Source: Alginatibacterium sediminis (GTDB taxonomy: Bacteria; Pseudomonadota; Gammaproteobacteria; Enterobacterales; Celerinatantimonadaceae). From it: a DNA stretch of 64,000 bases. Both the position numbers and the translations under genes were made by a program. This document shows positions 9,966-19,463 of the stretch, piece after piece. The DNA lies in contig NZ_RAQO01000001.1 in NCBI RefSeq assembly GCF_003610775.1, positions 1 through 64,000 of the forward strand, written 5' to 3'. The notes beneath the pieces are model-generated. The model saw nothing but the letters and a program-made list of their open reading frames with translations, had not been told where the DNA came from and searched no databases. Each line of letters starts with the position of its first letter. The first letter of the stretch is position 1.

Positions 9966-10048
9966 GCATATCTCTCTTTGTTGTGTGCCAATTTTTGCGG
10001 GAACTAATGATACACTAGCGGCCAAATTTACTAAACAGATCGCAAATA

Positions 10049-10954
10049 ATGAACTTCAGACTTGCAATGCTCGCCGCTCTCAGTTTTCTGATTTCAAGCC
10101 ACAGCGTTGCCGACCAGCAAGAGCCTAAGGTAATTAGCTCGATTAAACCACTAGCGCTACTAGTCACAAGCTTGACCCAAGGCGAAATTAAAGGCGAGTA
10201 CTTAATCGATCCGTCCTTATCACCGCACGATTACGCGTTGCGTCCATCAGATGTGCGGGCATTGCGTCAAAGCGATCTTGTTATTTGGGTCTCAGATTCC
10301 TTAGAACCATTTCTAGAAGCGCCTTTAACCCAAAACAAATCCAACAATTTGCCGCTACTCTCATTGCCAAATATGCCAGTCATTGAACATGGCCACGATG
10401 ACCATGAATCAGAGAACGATAGTCATGAAGGTCATAGCCATGATATTGACCCTCATATTTGGCTAGGATATAACCAAATTCAAATTGCTGCGTTAGCTAT
10501 TACCGAGGAATTGATACGGTTACAACCAGAGCTTGAATCACATCGAAGAGAGCAACTCTTAACATTCCTGACTCGTTTAGAACAACAACATAAAGAACTA
10601 TCAGACCAGCTAGCGCCGATCCAGAATGTTGGCTTCTTTGTATTTCATGACGGCTATAGTTATTTTGAGCAAAGTTTTGGTCTTAAACGACTCGGTGAGT
10701 TCACCATTAATCCACAACAGCAAGCTGGGGCTAAAACGATTCAAAGTATTCGTCAATCGCTTGCCAATGGTGAAACAGACTGCATTTTTGCTGAACCACA
10801 ATTCGAGGGAGCTATGTTGCAGCGCTTAGCGCAAGACACGCAGGTTACGATTGGTATTCTTGACCCATTGGGCATTGATACAATTAACAATGCCGATGGC
10901 TACTTCATGCTTATTGATGAAATGGCAAAATCGTTTACGAGCTGCCTAAAGTAG
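10049..10954 (+). CDS. znuA: Periplasmic zinc-binding protein ZnuA
   Basis: 301 aa, with a signal peptide at about residues 1-21 (cut after SVA). This cluster A-I solute-binding protein captures zinc for ZnuBC. Likely metal ligands are H60 (SLSPHDY), H136 (DPHIW), a histidine in FVFHDGYSYF and the C-terminal D/E region. Between residues 114 and 135 lies the histidine/acid-rich loop typical of ZnuA, absent from Mn-binding relatives. It diverges from znuC and converges on hemN with one base between stops. Confidence 0.95.
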   Translation: MNFRLAMLAALSFLISSHSVADQQEPKVISSIKPLALLVTSLTQGEIKGEYLIDPSLSPHDYALRPSDVRALRQSDLVIWVSDSLEPFLEAPLTQNKSNNLPLLSLPNMPVIEHGHDDHESENDSHEGHSHDIDPHIWLGYNQIQIAALAITEELIRLQPELESHRREQLLTFLTRLEQQHKELSDQLAPIQNVGFFVFHDGYSYFEQSFGLKRLGEFTINPQQQAGAKTIQSIRQSLANGETDCIFAEPQFEGAMLQRLAQDTQVTIGILDPLGIDTINNADGYFMLIDEMAKSFTSCLK

Positions 10955-10955
10955 C

Positions 10956-12344
10956 TTAAATAACTCGTGAGAATTGCTGACGACGTGCTTGATCGCGAAA
11001 ATAGCGGTCAAAGCACATGCAAATATTACGAATAAGCAGTCGACCTTTGGCTGTGACTTGGATTTGTTCAGCGTGCAACTCTACCAATTGGTCATCTATA
11101 AAGGTTTGTAGTAAAACTAAATCCTCGGCGAAGTAGCTCTTAAAGTCCAAGTCAAAAAGCTGTTCAATCGAAGTCATATCTAAACTGAAGTTACAAATTA
11201 AAGTCTTAATCACTTCGCGACGAATCAAATCGTCTTGGTTTAGGCCAATTCCTTTCCACAGGGCACTGCCGCTATCATCAATAGCTTGGTAGTAGGTTTT
11301 GAGATCTTTTTGGTTTTGAGAGTAGCTATCTCCAATCATTGATATTGACGAGACACCTAAACCAAGTAAATCAGCCTCTCCCTGTGTGGTATAACCTTGA
11401 AAATTTCGATGCAGTTCGCCATTACGTTGAGCTTTTGCTAATTCGTCATCTGGTTTTGCGAAATGGTCCATACCGATAAACTGATAGCCATGCTCGACTA
11501 AAAACTCAATGCTATCTTTCAAAATCTGTAAGCGTTGATCTGGGCTCGGCATTTGGCTTTCGTCTATCTTGCGCTGTGCAGCAAAACGACTCGGTAAATG
11601 CGCATAATTAAACACCGACAAACGATCAGGGTCTAGGTCGAGCACACGTACCAAAGTTTTGTTAAAACTCGCTGGCGTTTGATGAGGTAAGCCATAAATC
11701 AAATCAATATTAATAGACTTAAACCCACTTTCGCGTGCCTTTTCAATGAGTGCAAAAATGGTGGCTTCGTCTTGTTCGCGATTTACCGCCTGTTGTACTT
11801 GCTTGTCAAAATCTTGAACACCGAGGCTAAGCCGATTAAAGCCAAGTTCACTGAGTAATCCTATCGTTTCGATTTCAATCTCGCGCGGATCAACCTCAAT
11901 ACTAATTTCAGATGACTGCGCAAAGTTAAAATTGTCATGTAGCATTGCGTTTAAACGTTTGAGCTGCACCGGCGTTAAATAGGTAGGTGTGCCACCGCCC
12001 CAATGCATCTGACTAACCGAGCGATTGGCAAATTTCGCAGACACCGCTAAAATTTCTCGCTCCAAAAAGTCCAAATAGTCATCAGCTTTGTGTTGATGTC
12101 TAGTGATGACCTTGTTGCACCCGCAGTAGTAGCAAAGCTTGTGACAAAAAGGGATGTGCACATACAGAGATAAAGGTCGATCAGGGTAACTCTCTACCGC
12201 CTGAGTAAAGTCTTGCTGACTATAGTCGGGCTTAAATTCCAATGCCGTGGGGTAACTGGTATAACGCGGCCCAGAATAATTGTACTTTTCAATTAGTTCC
12301 TGGTCCCAAGACACGGGAGTAAAGTGATTCAAATCGTTGGACAT
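10956..12344 (-). CDS. hemN: Oxygen-independent coproporphyrinogen III dehydrogenase (radical SAM)
   Basis: 462 aa, usual length for true HemN rather than the shorter HemW. The N-terminal YNYSGPRYTSYPTA motif is diagnostic of HemN. The radical SAM cluster motif is C67-x3-C71-x2-C74 followed by GC. It decarboxylates coproporphyrinogen III without O2, complementing HemF. The MHWGGGTPTYL and INIDLIYGLPHQT segments are also present, along with a HemN C-terminal domain. It is 10 bases downstream of the DUF2489 gene. Confidence 0.96.
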   Translation of the reverse strand: MSNDLNHFTPVSWDQELIEKYNYSGPRYTSYPTALEFKPDYSQQDFTQAVESYPDRPLSLYVHIPFCHKLCYYCGCNKVITRHQHKADDYLDFLEREILAVSAKFANRSVSQMHWGGGTPTYLTPVQLKRLNAMLHDNFNFAQSSEISIEVDPREIEIETIGLLSELGFNRLSLGVQDFDKQVQQAVNREQDEATIFALIEKARESGFKSINIDLIYGLPHQTPASFNKTLVRVLDLDPDRLSVFNYAHLPSRFAAQRKIDESQMPSPDQRLQILKDSIEFLVEHGYQFIGMDHFAKPDDELAKAQRNGELHRNFQGYTTQGEADLLGLGVSSISMIGDSYSQNQKDLKTYYQAIDDSGSALWKGIGLNQDDLIRREVIKTLICNFSLDMTSIEQLFDLDFKSYFAEDLVLLQTFIDDQLVELHAEQIQVTAKGRLLIRNICMCFDRYFRDQARRQQFSRVI

Positions 12345-12354
12345 ATTATCTCTT

Positions 12355-12819
12355 TTACTTGACGATATATTGCGATAGTTCGAGCTCTTTCAAAGAATTT
12401 GCTTCAAGCAGTACTGATTCCTGATACTGTTCTTCAGCTTCTAAACGCTGTTTGTCTTCTTCAAAACGCTGATTGGCTTTTAACTGTTTGCGTTGTTCAA
12501 GTCGCGCCAAATCACCGACAATCTCATACAGTGCATAAGTTGAAGGGAAATGTGATGACCACAACAATGGCTTAGATGACTGAAGGGCGTTAAGCAAATG
12601 GTATTGCCGTATCACGCCTTCACTAATTTCGCAGCGGCCCTCTAACATGGCCAAAGCAATATACTGAATATCCGCTACAATTTTGTTGTTGCGCTTAGTA
12701 ACTGCGGCCTTTATCACATTTTGCTGAATTTTAAGCTGCGCAAGTAAACGCCCTGCGTAAACCGCTAAGCCTATAACAACGATTAATCCTAAACCGCCCA
12801 ATACGAGCATCAGTGACAC
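12355..12819 (-). CDS. DUF2489 family membrane-anchored protein
   Basis: 154 aa. One N-terminal transmembrane segment (about residues 4-26) is followed by a cytoplasmic, charged and partly helical region rich in Q, E and K. It matches the DUF2489 family by gene position (between yihI and hemN in Shewanella and Vibrio relatives) and by the KQRLEAEEQYQ-type C-terminal helix. Function unknown. It lies 3 bases after yihI, so it is almost certainly cotranscribed. Confidence 0.75.
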   Translation of the reverse strand: MSLMLVLGGLGLIVVIGLAVYAGRLLAQLKIQQNVIKAAVTKRNNKIVADIQYIALAMLEGRCEISEGVIRQYHLLNALQSSKPLLWSSHFPSTYALYEIVGDLARLEQRKQLKANQRFEEDKQRLEAEEQYQESVLLEANSLKELELSQYIVK

Positions 12820-12822
12820 GAG

Positions 12823-13356
12823 TTAGTCCTTATATTGATCGAGACTACCGCTATTAAGTGAACTCCATAGACGGTCTTCATCATTACGAGCTTCCGGCTC
12901 ATCGTCGGTTTCAATTAAGCCAAGCTGCTCCATCAATTGTTGATGACGAGCAAGTTGCTTATCAAGCCATTGCTGATCAACGTCATTTAACTCTTGGCCA
13001 GCATCACTTTCGTCAAGCAAGTTGGCTAAACGCGTATTGTTTTCCAACAACTCTAGTTCTTGCTCTGGACTTAATACTTTTGCTTTTGGTTTCGGTTTTT
13101 TAGGCGGCGCTACTGCAGCCTTTTGACTGTTAGGTGTTACCAAAGCAATTGGTTTTTTACTTCCAATACGTTTATCTACTACTACATTACTTTGTTGCTG
13201 TTGTTGACTCGTTTGGGCTTCTTGCTGACGATTCCCACTTGGCTTTCCTTTACCAATGCTCGCCTTTTGCACCGCAACTTTACGTTTGCTTTTAAAATCC
13301 GCTTCCTTACGTGCAGCTAAACTGCCTCCCGAACGAGATTTTTTTGATCGGCTCAT
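12823..13356 (-). CDS. yihI: Der GTPase-activating protein YihI
   Basis: 177 aa. A lysine/arginine-rich N-terminus (MSRSKKSRSGGSLAARKEAD) and a Q-rich linker lead to the conserved acidic C-terminal domain (LSPEQELELLENNTRLANLL, then VDQQWLDKQLARHQQLMEQLG). YihI stimulates GTP hydrolysis by the ribosome-assembly GTPase Der in E. coli. The disordered basic tail is normal for the family. Its neighbours hemN, cytochrome c4 and engB are the usual ones. Confidence 0.88.
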   Translation of the reverse strand: MSRSKKSRSGGSLAARKEADFKSKRKVAVQKASIGKGKPSGNRQQEAQTSQQQQQSNVVVDKRIGSKKPIALVTPNSQKAAVAPPKKPKPKAKVLSPEQELELLENNTRLANLLDESDAGQELNDVDQQWLDKQLARHQQLMEQLGLIETDDEPEARNDEDRLWSSLNSGSLDQYKD

Positions 13357-13581
13357 TTCATTTACCTACCGTTATTGGTTAATACAGCTTCAACAGATAA
13401 AGCTTAGTTGAAAGCTTTGCACCGAGGAGCATTACGTCTGCATTTGGGTATAAAAAGCTTAACTTTCACCTTTTAACACCAAACAAAGACCTTGTTCTTG
13501 GCAATGGCCCAGAACAAAAAAGGAGCGAAGTATACACTTTGCCCCTTAGGTAAACACAGTTTTAAATTTCGGAACTACAAC

Positions 13582-14193
13582 TTAATGTAATCCACCTAAA
13601 TACTGTGATAACAATTCAATGTCATCGTCACTAAGTTTAGCCGCGACATTGCGCATCATTCCGTTTAAATCATTATTACGCTCACCACTTCGGAATAGTT
13701 CAAGCTGAGATTTAATATACGGTGCATATTGACTCGAAATTTTTGGAAAATTAGCCAAACTTTGACCATTTCCGCGAGGACCATGGCATGCGGTACAGGC
13801 TGCTATCCCACGCTCTAAATCACCGCCCATATATAAGCTTTGACCTGCGTCGACAAACTCAGGGGCAGTTGTGTTAGGTGACATCGTTTTACTGGCAAAA
13901 TAAGCTGACAAATCGCTGATGTCTTCATCGCTTAAACCAATAGCCATACCACCCATGACCGCGTTAGCACGACCAGTACCACCCGTCATCGCAGCCTTAA
14001 ATTCATGCAGCTGTTTTTCTAAGTAGCTGGCATGTTGGCCATCAATTTTGGGATAACCTAGTGCTTCGCCATTTTCATTATGACAAGTAACACAGGTTGC
14101 CGACTTCGCTTCGCCTTGAGCGATATCTCCTTGTGCCTGCGCTAAACTAGTTAGTCCCAAACACATCCAAATGACAAACGTAATTTTTTTCAT
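13582..14193 (-). CDS. Dihaem cytochrome c4
   Basis: 203 aa from the ATG at 14193 (GGA 7-8 bases upstream); the longer frame to 14256 would put 21 unrelated residues before the signal peptide. The signal peptide is residues 1-20 (ending AQA). Two class I c-type domains carry haem sites C34-V-T-C-H38 and C133-T-A-C-H137, with Met-containing axial ligand regions (NAVMGGMAIGLSD and LNGMMRNVAAKLSDDD). Cytochrome c4 is a periplasmic electron carrier to terminal oxidases. It diverges from engB. Confidence 0.93.
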   Translation of the reverse strand: MKKITFVIWMCLGLTSLAQAQGDIAQGEAKSATCVTCHNENGEALGYPKIDGQHASYLEKQLHEFKAAMTGGTGRANAVMGGMAIGLSDEDISDLSAYFASKTMSPNTTAPEFVDAGQSLYMGGDLERGIAACTACHGPRGNGQSLANFPKISSQYAPYIKSQLELFRSGERNNDLNGMMRNVAAKLSDDDIELLSQYLGGLH

Positions 14194-14353
14194 AATAGTC
14201 CGTTTATTAGTATTCTTTGACTCTTCCAAACCACATACGGCGCTGACATGGTACAATCACGCGTTGCGACGTTACCAATCCCAGTAACTGCGTTATTTTA
14301 CACGAATTTATCAAAAACGTAATCGCTTATCCCCAAGGGAGCTAACAAAGTTT

Positions 14354-14992
14354 ATGCCTCGTTTTAACTTTCAGAACACACATTTTGTCACAAGTGCCCC
14401 TAACTTGGACGCCATGCCAGAGGATAGCGGTATTGAAATCGCCTTCGCAGGGCGCTCCAACGCCGGAAAATCTAGTGCTTTAAACACCTTAACGCGGCAA
14501 AAAAGCTTGGCTCGAACCAGTAAAACACCGGGTCGAACTCAGCTAATCAACGTTTTTGAAGTTGAGGACGGCTATCGACTTATCGATTTGCCGGGTTACG
14601 GGTTTGCTAAAGTGCCTGAAGAAGTAAAAAAACAATGGCAAAAATCGCTGTCACATTATCTGCAGAACCGCGAAAGCCTTCGTGGCATCGTAATTTTGAT
14701 GGATATACGCCACCCGTTGCGAGATCTAGATCTTGGCCTAATTCAATGGGCAGTGGACAGCGATATTGCAGTATTAGCACTACTCACAAAAGCCGACAAA
14801 CTTAAGCAAGGCCCGCGCAAGTCCACATTGCTTAAGTGTCGTGAAGAGCTGCTAAGCATGGGTGGCAACATCCAGGTTGAGACCTTTTCTTCTTTAAAAC
14901 GTAGTGGATTGGATGTCGTACAAAGTGTTCTCGGAGGATGGTTCGAAGATCATCAAGAGCCTGAAAGCGATACAGAAAGCCAAGTTGACTAA
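14354..14992 (+). CDS. engB: Ribosome biogenesis GTP-binding protein EngB/YihA
   Basis: 212 aa. The TRAFAC GTPase motifs are clear: G1 GRSNAGKSS at 33-41, G2 TPGRTQ near 58-63, G3 DLPG at 78-81 and G4 TKAD near 144-147. EngB is an essential GTPase in large-subunit assembly. It shares the engB-Spot 42-polA neighbourhood with Enterobacteria and Vibrio. The C-terminus adds a short acidic extension. Confidence 0.96.
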   Translation: MPRFNFQNTHFVTSAPNLDAMPEDSGIEIAFAGRSNAGKSSALNTLTRQKSLARTSKTPGRTQLINVFEVEDGYRLIDLPGYGFAKVPEEVKKQWQKSLSHYLQNRESLRGIVILMDIRHPLRDLDLGLIQWAVDSDIAVLALLTKADKLKQGPRKSTLLKCREELLSMGGNIQVETFSSLKRSGLDVVQSVLGGWFEDHQEPESDTESQVD

Positions 14993-15161
14993 AAAACCTT
15001 GCTCGGTAGGCAGTTATCGAGCATTGCTACAAATCTCATCATGCCTATGTAAACAAAATGTAACAAAATTACGGAATATAATGAGACGGTGCTAATTTAG
15101 TGAAATGAACGTTTTGTTGTGAAGAACATCACAATTATTGTTGTAAGTCTGAATTTTAGGC

Positions 15162-15193
15162 AAAAAAAACGCCCCGTCATATTCTGACGAGGC
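15162..15193 (-). terminator. Spot 42 terminator
   Basis: On the minus strand GCCTCGTCA pairs with TGACGGGGC across a short AT loop, followed by GTTTTTTTT. It forms the 3' end of the Spot 42 transcript. Confidence 0.88.
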
Positions 15194-15264
15194 GGCTATA
15201 TAAGCCTTTTCACTACGTGAAATAAAAGGTTTGAAAGATAGAACATCTTACCTCTGTACCCTAC
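15163..15264 (-). ncRNA. spf: Spot 42 small regulatory RNA
   Basis: Read on the minus strand from 15264, the sequence starts GTAGGGTACAGAGGTAAGAT and runs on GTTCTATCTTTCA, ACCTTTTA and TTCACGTA, nearly identical to E. coli Spot 42 over its first 55 bases. It ends in a GC-rich hairpin with a run of eight Ts. Spot 42 is an Hfq-dependent sRNA that represses secondary carbon-use genes and is itself repressed by cAMP-CRP. The location beside polA and engB is the conserved one. The 3' half differs from E. coli but keeps the terminator. Confidence 0.95.
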
Positions 15265-15271
15265 ATCAAAA

Positions 15272-15300
15272 ATTATACGATCCAGTTCACATAAACTCAA
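15272..15300 (-). promoter_or_regulatory. Spot 42 promoter
   Basis: A perfect TATAAT -10 (15272-15277) lies 7 bases before the sRNA start, with TTGAGT (15295-15300) 17 bases further upstream. A TGTGA half-site (15287-15291) lies between the -35 and -10, a possible CRP contact, but the second half-site is poor. Confidence 0.75.
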
Positions 15301-15473
15301 GCTTTTTCGTAAGTTAATTTCAACAATATGTTTTTTTGACAAAATTTTGCTTACTAAACCGTTCAGAAAACGATAAGAACTAGCCCAACAACCGCAAATC
15401 AGTCACTTGCGATACATCTGTGGTATCTTTATGTAACAAAAAGCGTATTTGAAAAACAAAATGGAAGTGTATT

Positions 15474-15863
15474 ATGGGCTTAACACCAAAACCTAGCTCT
15501 GAGTTACGACGCGCAAAACGCTTTGATTGTGACCAAGAACTTAACCTTCGCCACCAGGGCGGTGAAAGTACCGCAATAATGCGAAATATTTCTCAATTTG
15601 GATGCTTACTTGAGGTGAGCTCAAAAGTTGTAGAAACTTTCAAACCCCAGATCTTACAACAAGACCCCAATAATAAATTGGAAGTAGGGATTGATTTCTC
15701 GGATAACGAAGGAGCCCACGTTAGGACTCCAGCTCGTATCGTTTATTATCGACGGGTTGCACAGAATGCATTTTATCTAGGTTGCGAATTAAACCCTAAA
15801 ACTCCTAAGCAACACTTAGCAATATGCGCACAGCTTGATTCTATTACAGGCAGCGCCCTTTAA
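15474..15863 (+). CDS. PilZ domain protein
   Basis: 129 aa, essentially a single PilZ domain. The c-di-GMP-binding signature is present: R12-R-A-K-R16 (RxxxR) and N38-I-S-Q-F-G43 (D/NxSxxG). It is therefore a likely c-di-GMP receptor acting on a partner that cannot be named from sequence. Its stop overlaps the polA stop by 4 bases in a convergent arrangement. A diguanylate cyclase is encoded at 3348-4316, but no direct link is shown. Confidence 0.85.
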   Translation: MGLTPKPSSELRRAKRFDCDQELNLRHQGGESTAIMRNISQFGCLLEVSSKVVETFKPQILQQDPNNKLEVGIDFSDNEGAHVRTPARIVYYRRVAQNAFYLGCELNPKTPKQHLAICAQLDSITGSAL

Positions 15864-18625
15864 TGTGCTTCATCCCAGTTCATGCCTTGCCCTACTTCTG
15901 CAATCATAGGGATATCAATTTGGACTGCTGACTCCATTAATTGCTTAAGTTTAGGAGCAATGTCGTCAACTAATTCAGTTTTGATTTCAAAAACCAATTC
16001 ATCGTGAACTTGCATCAGCATTCGAACATCATCGTTATTTCGCTCCAGCAACCACGCGTCAACAGCCAGCATCGCAAGCTTGATAATATCTGCAGCACTT
16101 CCCTGCATCGGCGCGTTTACCGCTGCACGTTCAGCACCTTTGCGGCGCATGGCATTGCGTGCATTTATTTCAGGTAAATGGAGCCTGCGTCCGAAGATGG
16201 TTTCGACGTAGCCTTTATCCTTGGCGTTTTCTCGAGTTTTATCCATGTATTCAAGTACGCCGGGATAACGTTCGAAGTATTTATCCATATAGGTCTGAGC
16301 TTGAGCACGGCCAATCGATAATTGTTTAGACAAACCAAAAGCACTCATACCGTAGATCAATCCAAAGTTAATTGCTTTTGCACTGCGACGTTGATCAACG
16401 CTCACCTGTTCAAGTTCCACACCAAAAACTTCAGCAGCAGTCGCTTTGTGAATATCCTCACCAGCTGCAAAGGCTTTAATTAGGCCAGCATCTGCGGATA
16501 AGTGCGCCATAATTCGAAGTTCAATTTGAGAGTAATCGATCGCAACCATTGTGTAGCCAGGTGCAGGAATAAATGCTTGCCGCACTCGGCGCCCTTCTTC
16601 ATGTCGAATAGGGATGTTTTGCAAATTAGGATCGGTTGATGACAATCGACCGGTAGCAGCCACCGCTTGATGATAAGACGTATGTACTCGCCCAGTATGG
16701 CTATCCACCATCAAAGGCAATTTATCGGTGTAGGTTGACTTGAGTTTACTTAGACTTCGGTGTTCTAAAATTAGTTTCGGCAAGGGATAGTCGAGCGCAA
16801 GCTCTTGCAACACATCTTCGGCAGTAGAAGGCGCGCCTTTAGGCGTCTTTTTGACCACTGGTAATTGCATTTCTTCAAACAAGATCTGTTGCAGCTGCTT
16901 GGGCGAACTTAGATTGAATTCTTTTCCAGCGGCTTCATGCGCTTGAGTTTTGAGGCTCTCAATTCGCTCTGCCAATTGTTGGCTATGTTGACGCATTTTG
17001 TCGGCGTCTATACAAACCCCATTTCTTTCAAGACGAGACAGAACGCTCGCTAATGGCAACTCAATATCATTAAACAATTTAACCAAACTTGGATGCTGTT
17101 CTAATTGCGACCAGATTTCTTGGTGCAAGCGTAGCGTAATATCGGCATCTTCTGCAGCATAGGGCCCTGCTTGCTCAAGCTCAATTTGATTAAAGGTAAG
17201 TTGTTTAGCACCTTTACCCGCAATGTCCTCAAAATGAATGGTTTTGTGTTGTAAAAACTTAAGCGCCAATGAGTCCATGTCGTGGCGTGTGCCAGTACTG
17301 TTGAGAATGTAACTTTCAAGCATTGTGTCAAAGGCAATACCCTTTAGTTCAATACCATGACGGGCTAATACCGACATATCATATTTTAGATTTTGGCCCA
17401 CCTTAGCGATATTCTCATCTTCCAAAATCACTTTGAACTTTTCTAATACGTACTGAGCTGGCAATTGCTGCGGGGCACCAACATAATCGTGAGCGATAGG
17501 AATATAAGCCGCTTCACCTGCTTCTACCGCCACCGATAGCCCAACCAAATCAGCCTGCATATAATCCAAGGACGTTGTTTCGGTGTCCACTGCGATTAAT
17601 GGTGCCGATTGTAGCTTTTTAAGCCATAGATCCAAGTCGGCTTCAGTTAATACGGTTGTGTAATTGGTTGGTATACTTGGTGTTGTAATCTCAGCTTTAG
17701 CTTCACCAGCTTGCGCAGCATCGGGTGCACTTAGTGCTCCGCCGCCATCAAGAACTTCGGCAAGCCAACGCTTGAACTCCATCTCCCCGTATAGCTGAAT
17801 AAGCGCATCTCGATCGATGTCGGCAAGTTGCATCTGTTCAGATTTAAGATCAAACTCTACATCGGTTTTAATGGTTGCCAATAGATAAGACAAGCGCGCT
17901 TCTTCGCCATGCTCACGCAGTTTTTTAGGCATCGTTTTTGAGCCTCTAAAACTTAAGGTTGCGCTGAAGTCGGGATCTGCCAGTATTTTTTCCACACCAC
18001 CAATCCCTTGCAGTAAGGCTAGTGCAGTTTTCTCTCCAACACCCGGCAATCCAGGAATGTTATCAACTTTGTCGCCCATTAAAGCCAAGTAGTCGATTAT
18101 CAATTCAGGTGGCACACCAAATTTTTCTTCCACGCCTTTCGGGTCTAAAAATGTATCCGTCATGGTATTAATCAAACTGACGTGTTCGTTCACCAACTGC
18201 GCCATGTCTTTATCACCAGTTGAGATTATCACCGACTCTTTACGCTCACTAGCTTCGCGAGCCATAGTGCCGATAACATCGTCGGCTTCCACACCTTCGA
18301 TAGCAATCATTGGGATACCCAATGCTTTGATAATCGCATGTAAAGGCTCTATCTGAGATCTTAAGTCGTCAGGCATCGAAGGTCGATTAGCTTTGTATTC
18401 TGGATAAATATCATCTCGAAAGGTTTTGCCTTTGGCGTCAAATACAACAACCATACGCTTCGGGCTATATTGACGAATGAGGCTTCTGAGCATGTTCACT
18501 ACGCCATAGACCGCTCCTGTAGCTTCACCTTTCGAGTTAGTGAGATGAGGAGGAGAATAAAAAGCTCGATATAAGTAGGACGAACCATCCACGAGGATGA
18601 GCGGGCTTTCACTTGAGTTGGGCAT
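15860..18625 (-). CDS. polA: DNA polymerase I
   Basis: 921 aa from the ATG at 18625, which aligns with E. coli at the [14 protein letters not shown] opening; the frame extends to 18697 but that N-terminus looks non-native. All three domains are present: a 5' nuclease ([19 protein letters not shown]), a 3'-5' proofreading exonuclease retaining the DxE motif ([10 protein letters not shown]), and a family A polymerase with DYSQIELRI, the O-helix segment [16 protein letters not shown] and the C-terminal [10 protein letters not shown]. It fills gaps and removes Okazaki primers. Two DnaA-box-like sites lie about 135-155 bases upstream of the start. Confidence 0.97.
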   Translation of the reverse strand: MPNSSESPLILVDGSSYLYRAFYSPPHLTNSKGEATGAVYGVVNMLRSLIRQYSPKRMVVVFDAKGKTFRDDIYPEYKANRPSMPDDLRSQIEPLHAIIKALGIPMIAIEGVEADDVIGTMAREASERKESVIISTGDKDMAQLVNEHVSLINTMTDTFLDPKGVEEKFGVPPELIIDYLALMGDKVDNIPGLPGVGEKTALALLQGIGGVEKILADPDFSATLSFRGSKTMPKKLREHGEEARLSYLLATIKTDVEFDLKSEQMQLADIDRDALIQLYGEMEFKRWLAEVLDGGGALSAPDAAQAGEAKAEITTPSIPTNYTTVLTEADLDLWLKKLQSAPLIAVDTETTSLDYMQADLVGLSVAVEAGEAAYIPIAHDYVGAPQQLPAQYVLEKFKVILEDENIAKVGQNLKYDMSVLARHGIELKGIAFDTMLESYILNSTGTRHDMDSLALKFLQHKTIHFEDIAGKGAKQLTFNQIELEQAGPYAAEDADITLRLHQEIWSQLEQHPSLVKLFNDIELPLASVLSRLERNGVCIDADKMRQHSQQLAERIESLKTQAHEAAGKEFNLSSPKQLQQILFEEMQLPVVKKTPKGAPSTAEDVLQELALDYPLPKLILEHRSLSKLKSTYTDKLPLMVDSHTGRVHTSYHQAVAATGRLSSTDPNLQNIPIRHEEGRRVRQAFIPAPGYTMVAIDYSQIELRIMAHLSADAGLIKAFAAGEDIHKATAAEVFGVELEQVSVDQRRSAKAINFGLIYGMSAFGLSKQLSIGRAQAQTYMDKYFERYPGVLEYMDKTRENAKDKGYVETIFGRRLHLPEINARNAMRRKGAERAAVNAPMQGSAADIIKLAMLAVDAWLLERNNDDVRMLMQVHDELVFEIKTELVDDIAPKLKQLMESAVQIDIPMIAEVGQGMNWDEAH

Positions 18626-18759
18626 GCGCGAGAATCCGGAAAAAAAACCAGCGCTCATCATGCCATATTCAGTAATGATCCCAAACGTGAAATACATCGA
18701 AATCCCTCAATACACTGTAAATAAAGGGATCCTATGCATCATTATGCTTAGAAAGTAGC

Positions 18760-18780
18760 TGTGGATAAGTCTGTGCATAG
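18760..18780 (-). promoter_or_regulatory. Two tandem DnaA-box-like sites upstream of polA
   Basis: On the minus strand 18760-18768 reads TTATCCACA, a perfect DnaA box. The next site, 18772-18780, reads CTATGCACA, one mismatch from TTATNCACA. They are 12 bases apart in the same orientation, upstream of polA. Confidence 0.5.
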
Positions 18781-18982
18781 CGCACACAGAATTCTTCCGG
18801 AATCAAAGACCCCAGAAGACAACGTACTTTTAAGTAATGCAAAATCAGTAGCTTAAGAGTAAAGCTAATAACTTTTTCAGGGAGTCGTATGTGCTAGGGG
18901 AATGTGGAAATCATACAGAACATGTAGTTTACATGTTAATTTCGCGTTGCGCCTTTCCTTGTCGCAGTTAACTCTTCTCGCC

Positions 18983-19009
18983 AACAATGATCACTCTGTG
19001 ATCGTTGTT
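18983..19009. repeat. Hairpin-forming inverted repeat
   Basis: AACAATGATCAC (18983-18994) faces GTGATCGTTGTT (18998-19009) across a 3-base loop, 11 of 12 positions pairing plus one wobble. No run of T follows on either strand, so it is not a typical terminator. Confidence 0.5.
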
Positions 19010-19175
19010 AAACATCTAAGCCACAAATACATCTTGCTAGAATTTTAAACAGATAAGGGTCAAAAATTCGTCACGCCATTCGACTTAGTCGGGCATTTTT
19101 CAGCCAGCAGGTAATATAGAGAACTATCGCTTACTAAAACTTCGTTTAGATCACATTTCAACCACAACACAGAAA

Positions 19176-19463
19176 TTAGTTCACGTTCGGTTGCTCGTAT
19201 TTGTTTAACACTAGCTTACAAATGGATTCAAACTCCTGCTTACCATCGGCTTCAAACCAGCACATTTGACTAAGTCCGTCAAAATGCAAACAGCCTTCAA
19301 ACTCATCCATTCGGAATCGAATCCGGAGCCAGTCAGCGCCAACGATTTGCTCACAAATTTCTGCTGACATTGCTAATAGGTGCTCGCTGCCAACTTCCAT
19401 GAAATTGTCTTCGTTACAGTTTAGTTCGATCACCAAACTTGATGGAAAGCGTTGCGTTTTCAA
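19176..19463 (-). CDS. Small conserved protein, DUF3630-like
   Basis: About 95 aa from the TTG at 19463, whose TTGA overlaps the selO stop codon, suggesting translational coupling. The frame is open to another TTG at 19496. It is a small acidic soluble protein (LVIELNCNEDNF, ADWLRIRFRMDEFEG, CLHFDGLSQMCWFEADG) with no motif I can assign. Size and its position near selO and recQ fit the DUF3630 family of Shewanella and Alteromonas relatives. Function unknown; the family assignment is tentative. Confidence 0.6.
   Translation of the reverse strand: MKTQRFPSSLVIELNCNEDNFMEVGSEHLLAMSAEICEQIVGADWLRIRFRMDEFEGCLHFDGLSQMCWFEADGKQEFESICKLVLNKYEQPNVN

Larger units (their letters stand above)
18698..19175. 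other. Intergenic region with no gene
   Basis: No credible reading frame or RNA gene is seen. It holds two DnaA-box-like sites (18760-18768 and 18772-18780), a perfect 7-bp inverted repeat (18920-18936) and a 12-bp near-perfect hairpin (18983-19009). Part of it must contain the polA promoter. Confidence 0.6.

Noticed and set aside
9966-10048. Search for a Zur operator between znuC and znuA
   Set aside because: No dyad resembling the enteric Zur consensus was seen; left unannotated.
13480-13535. Imperfect hairpin GTTCTTGG...CCCAGAAC upstream of yihI
   Set aside because: Mismatched stem and T-run on the wrong side, so neither a terminator nor a clear operator.
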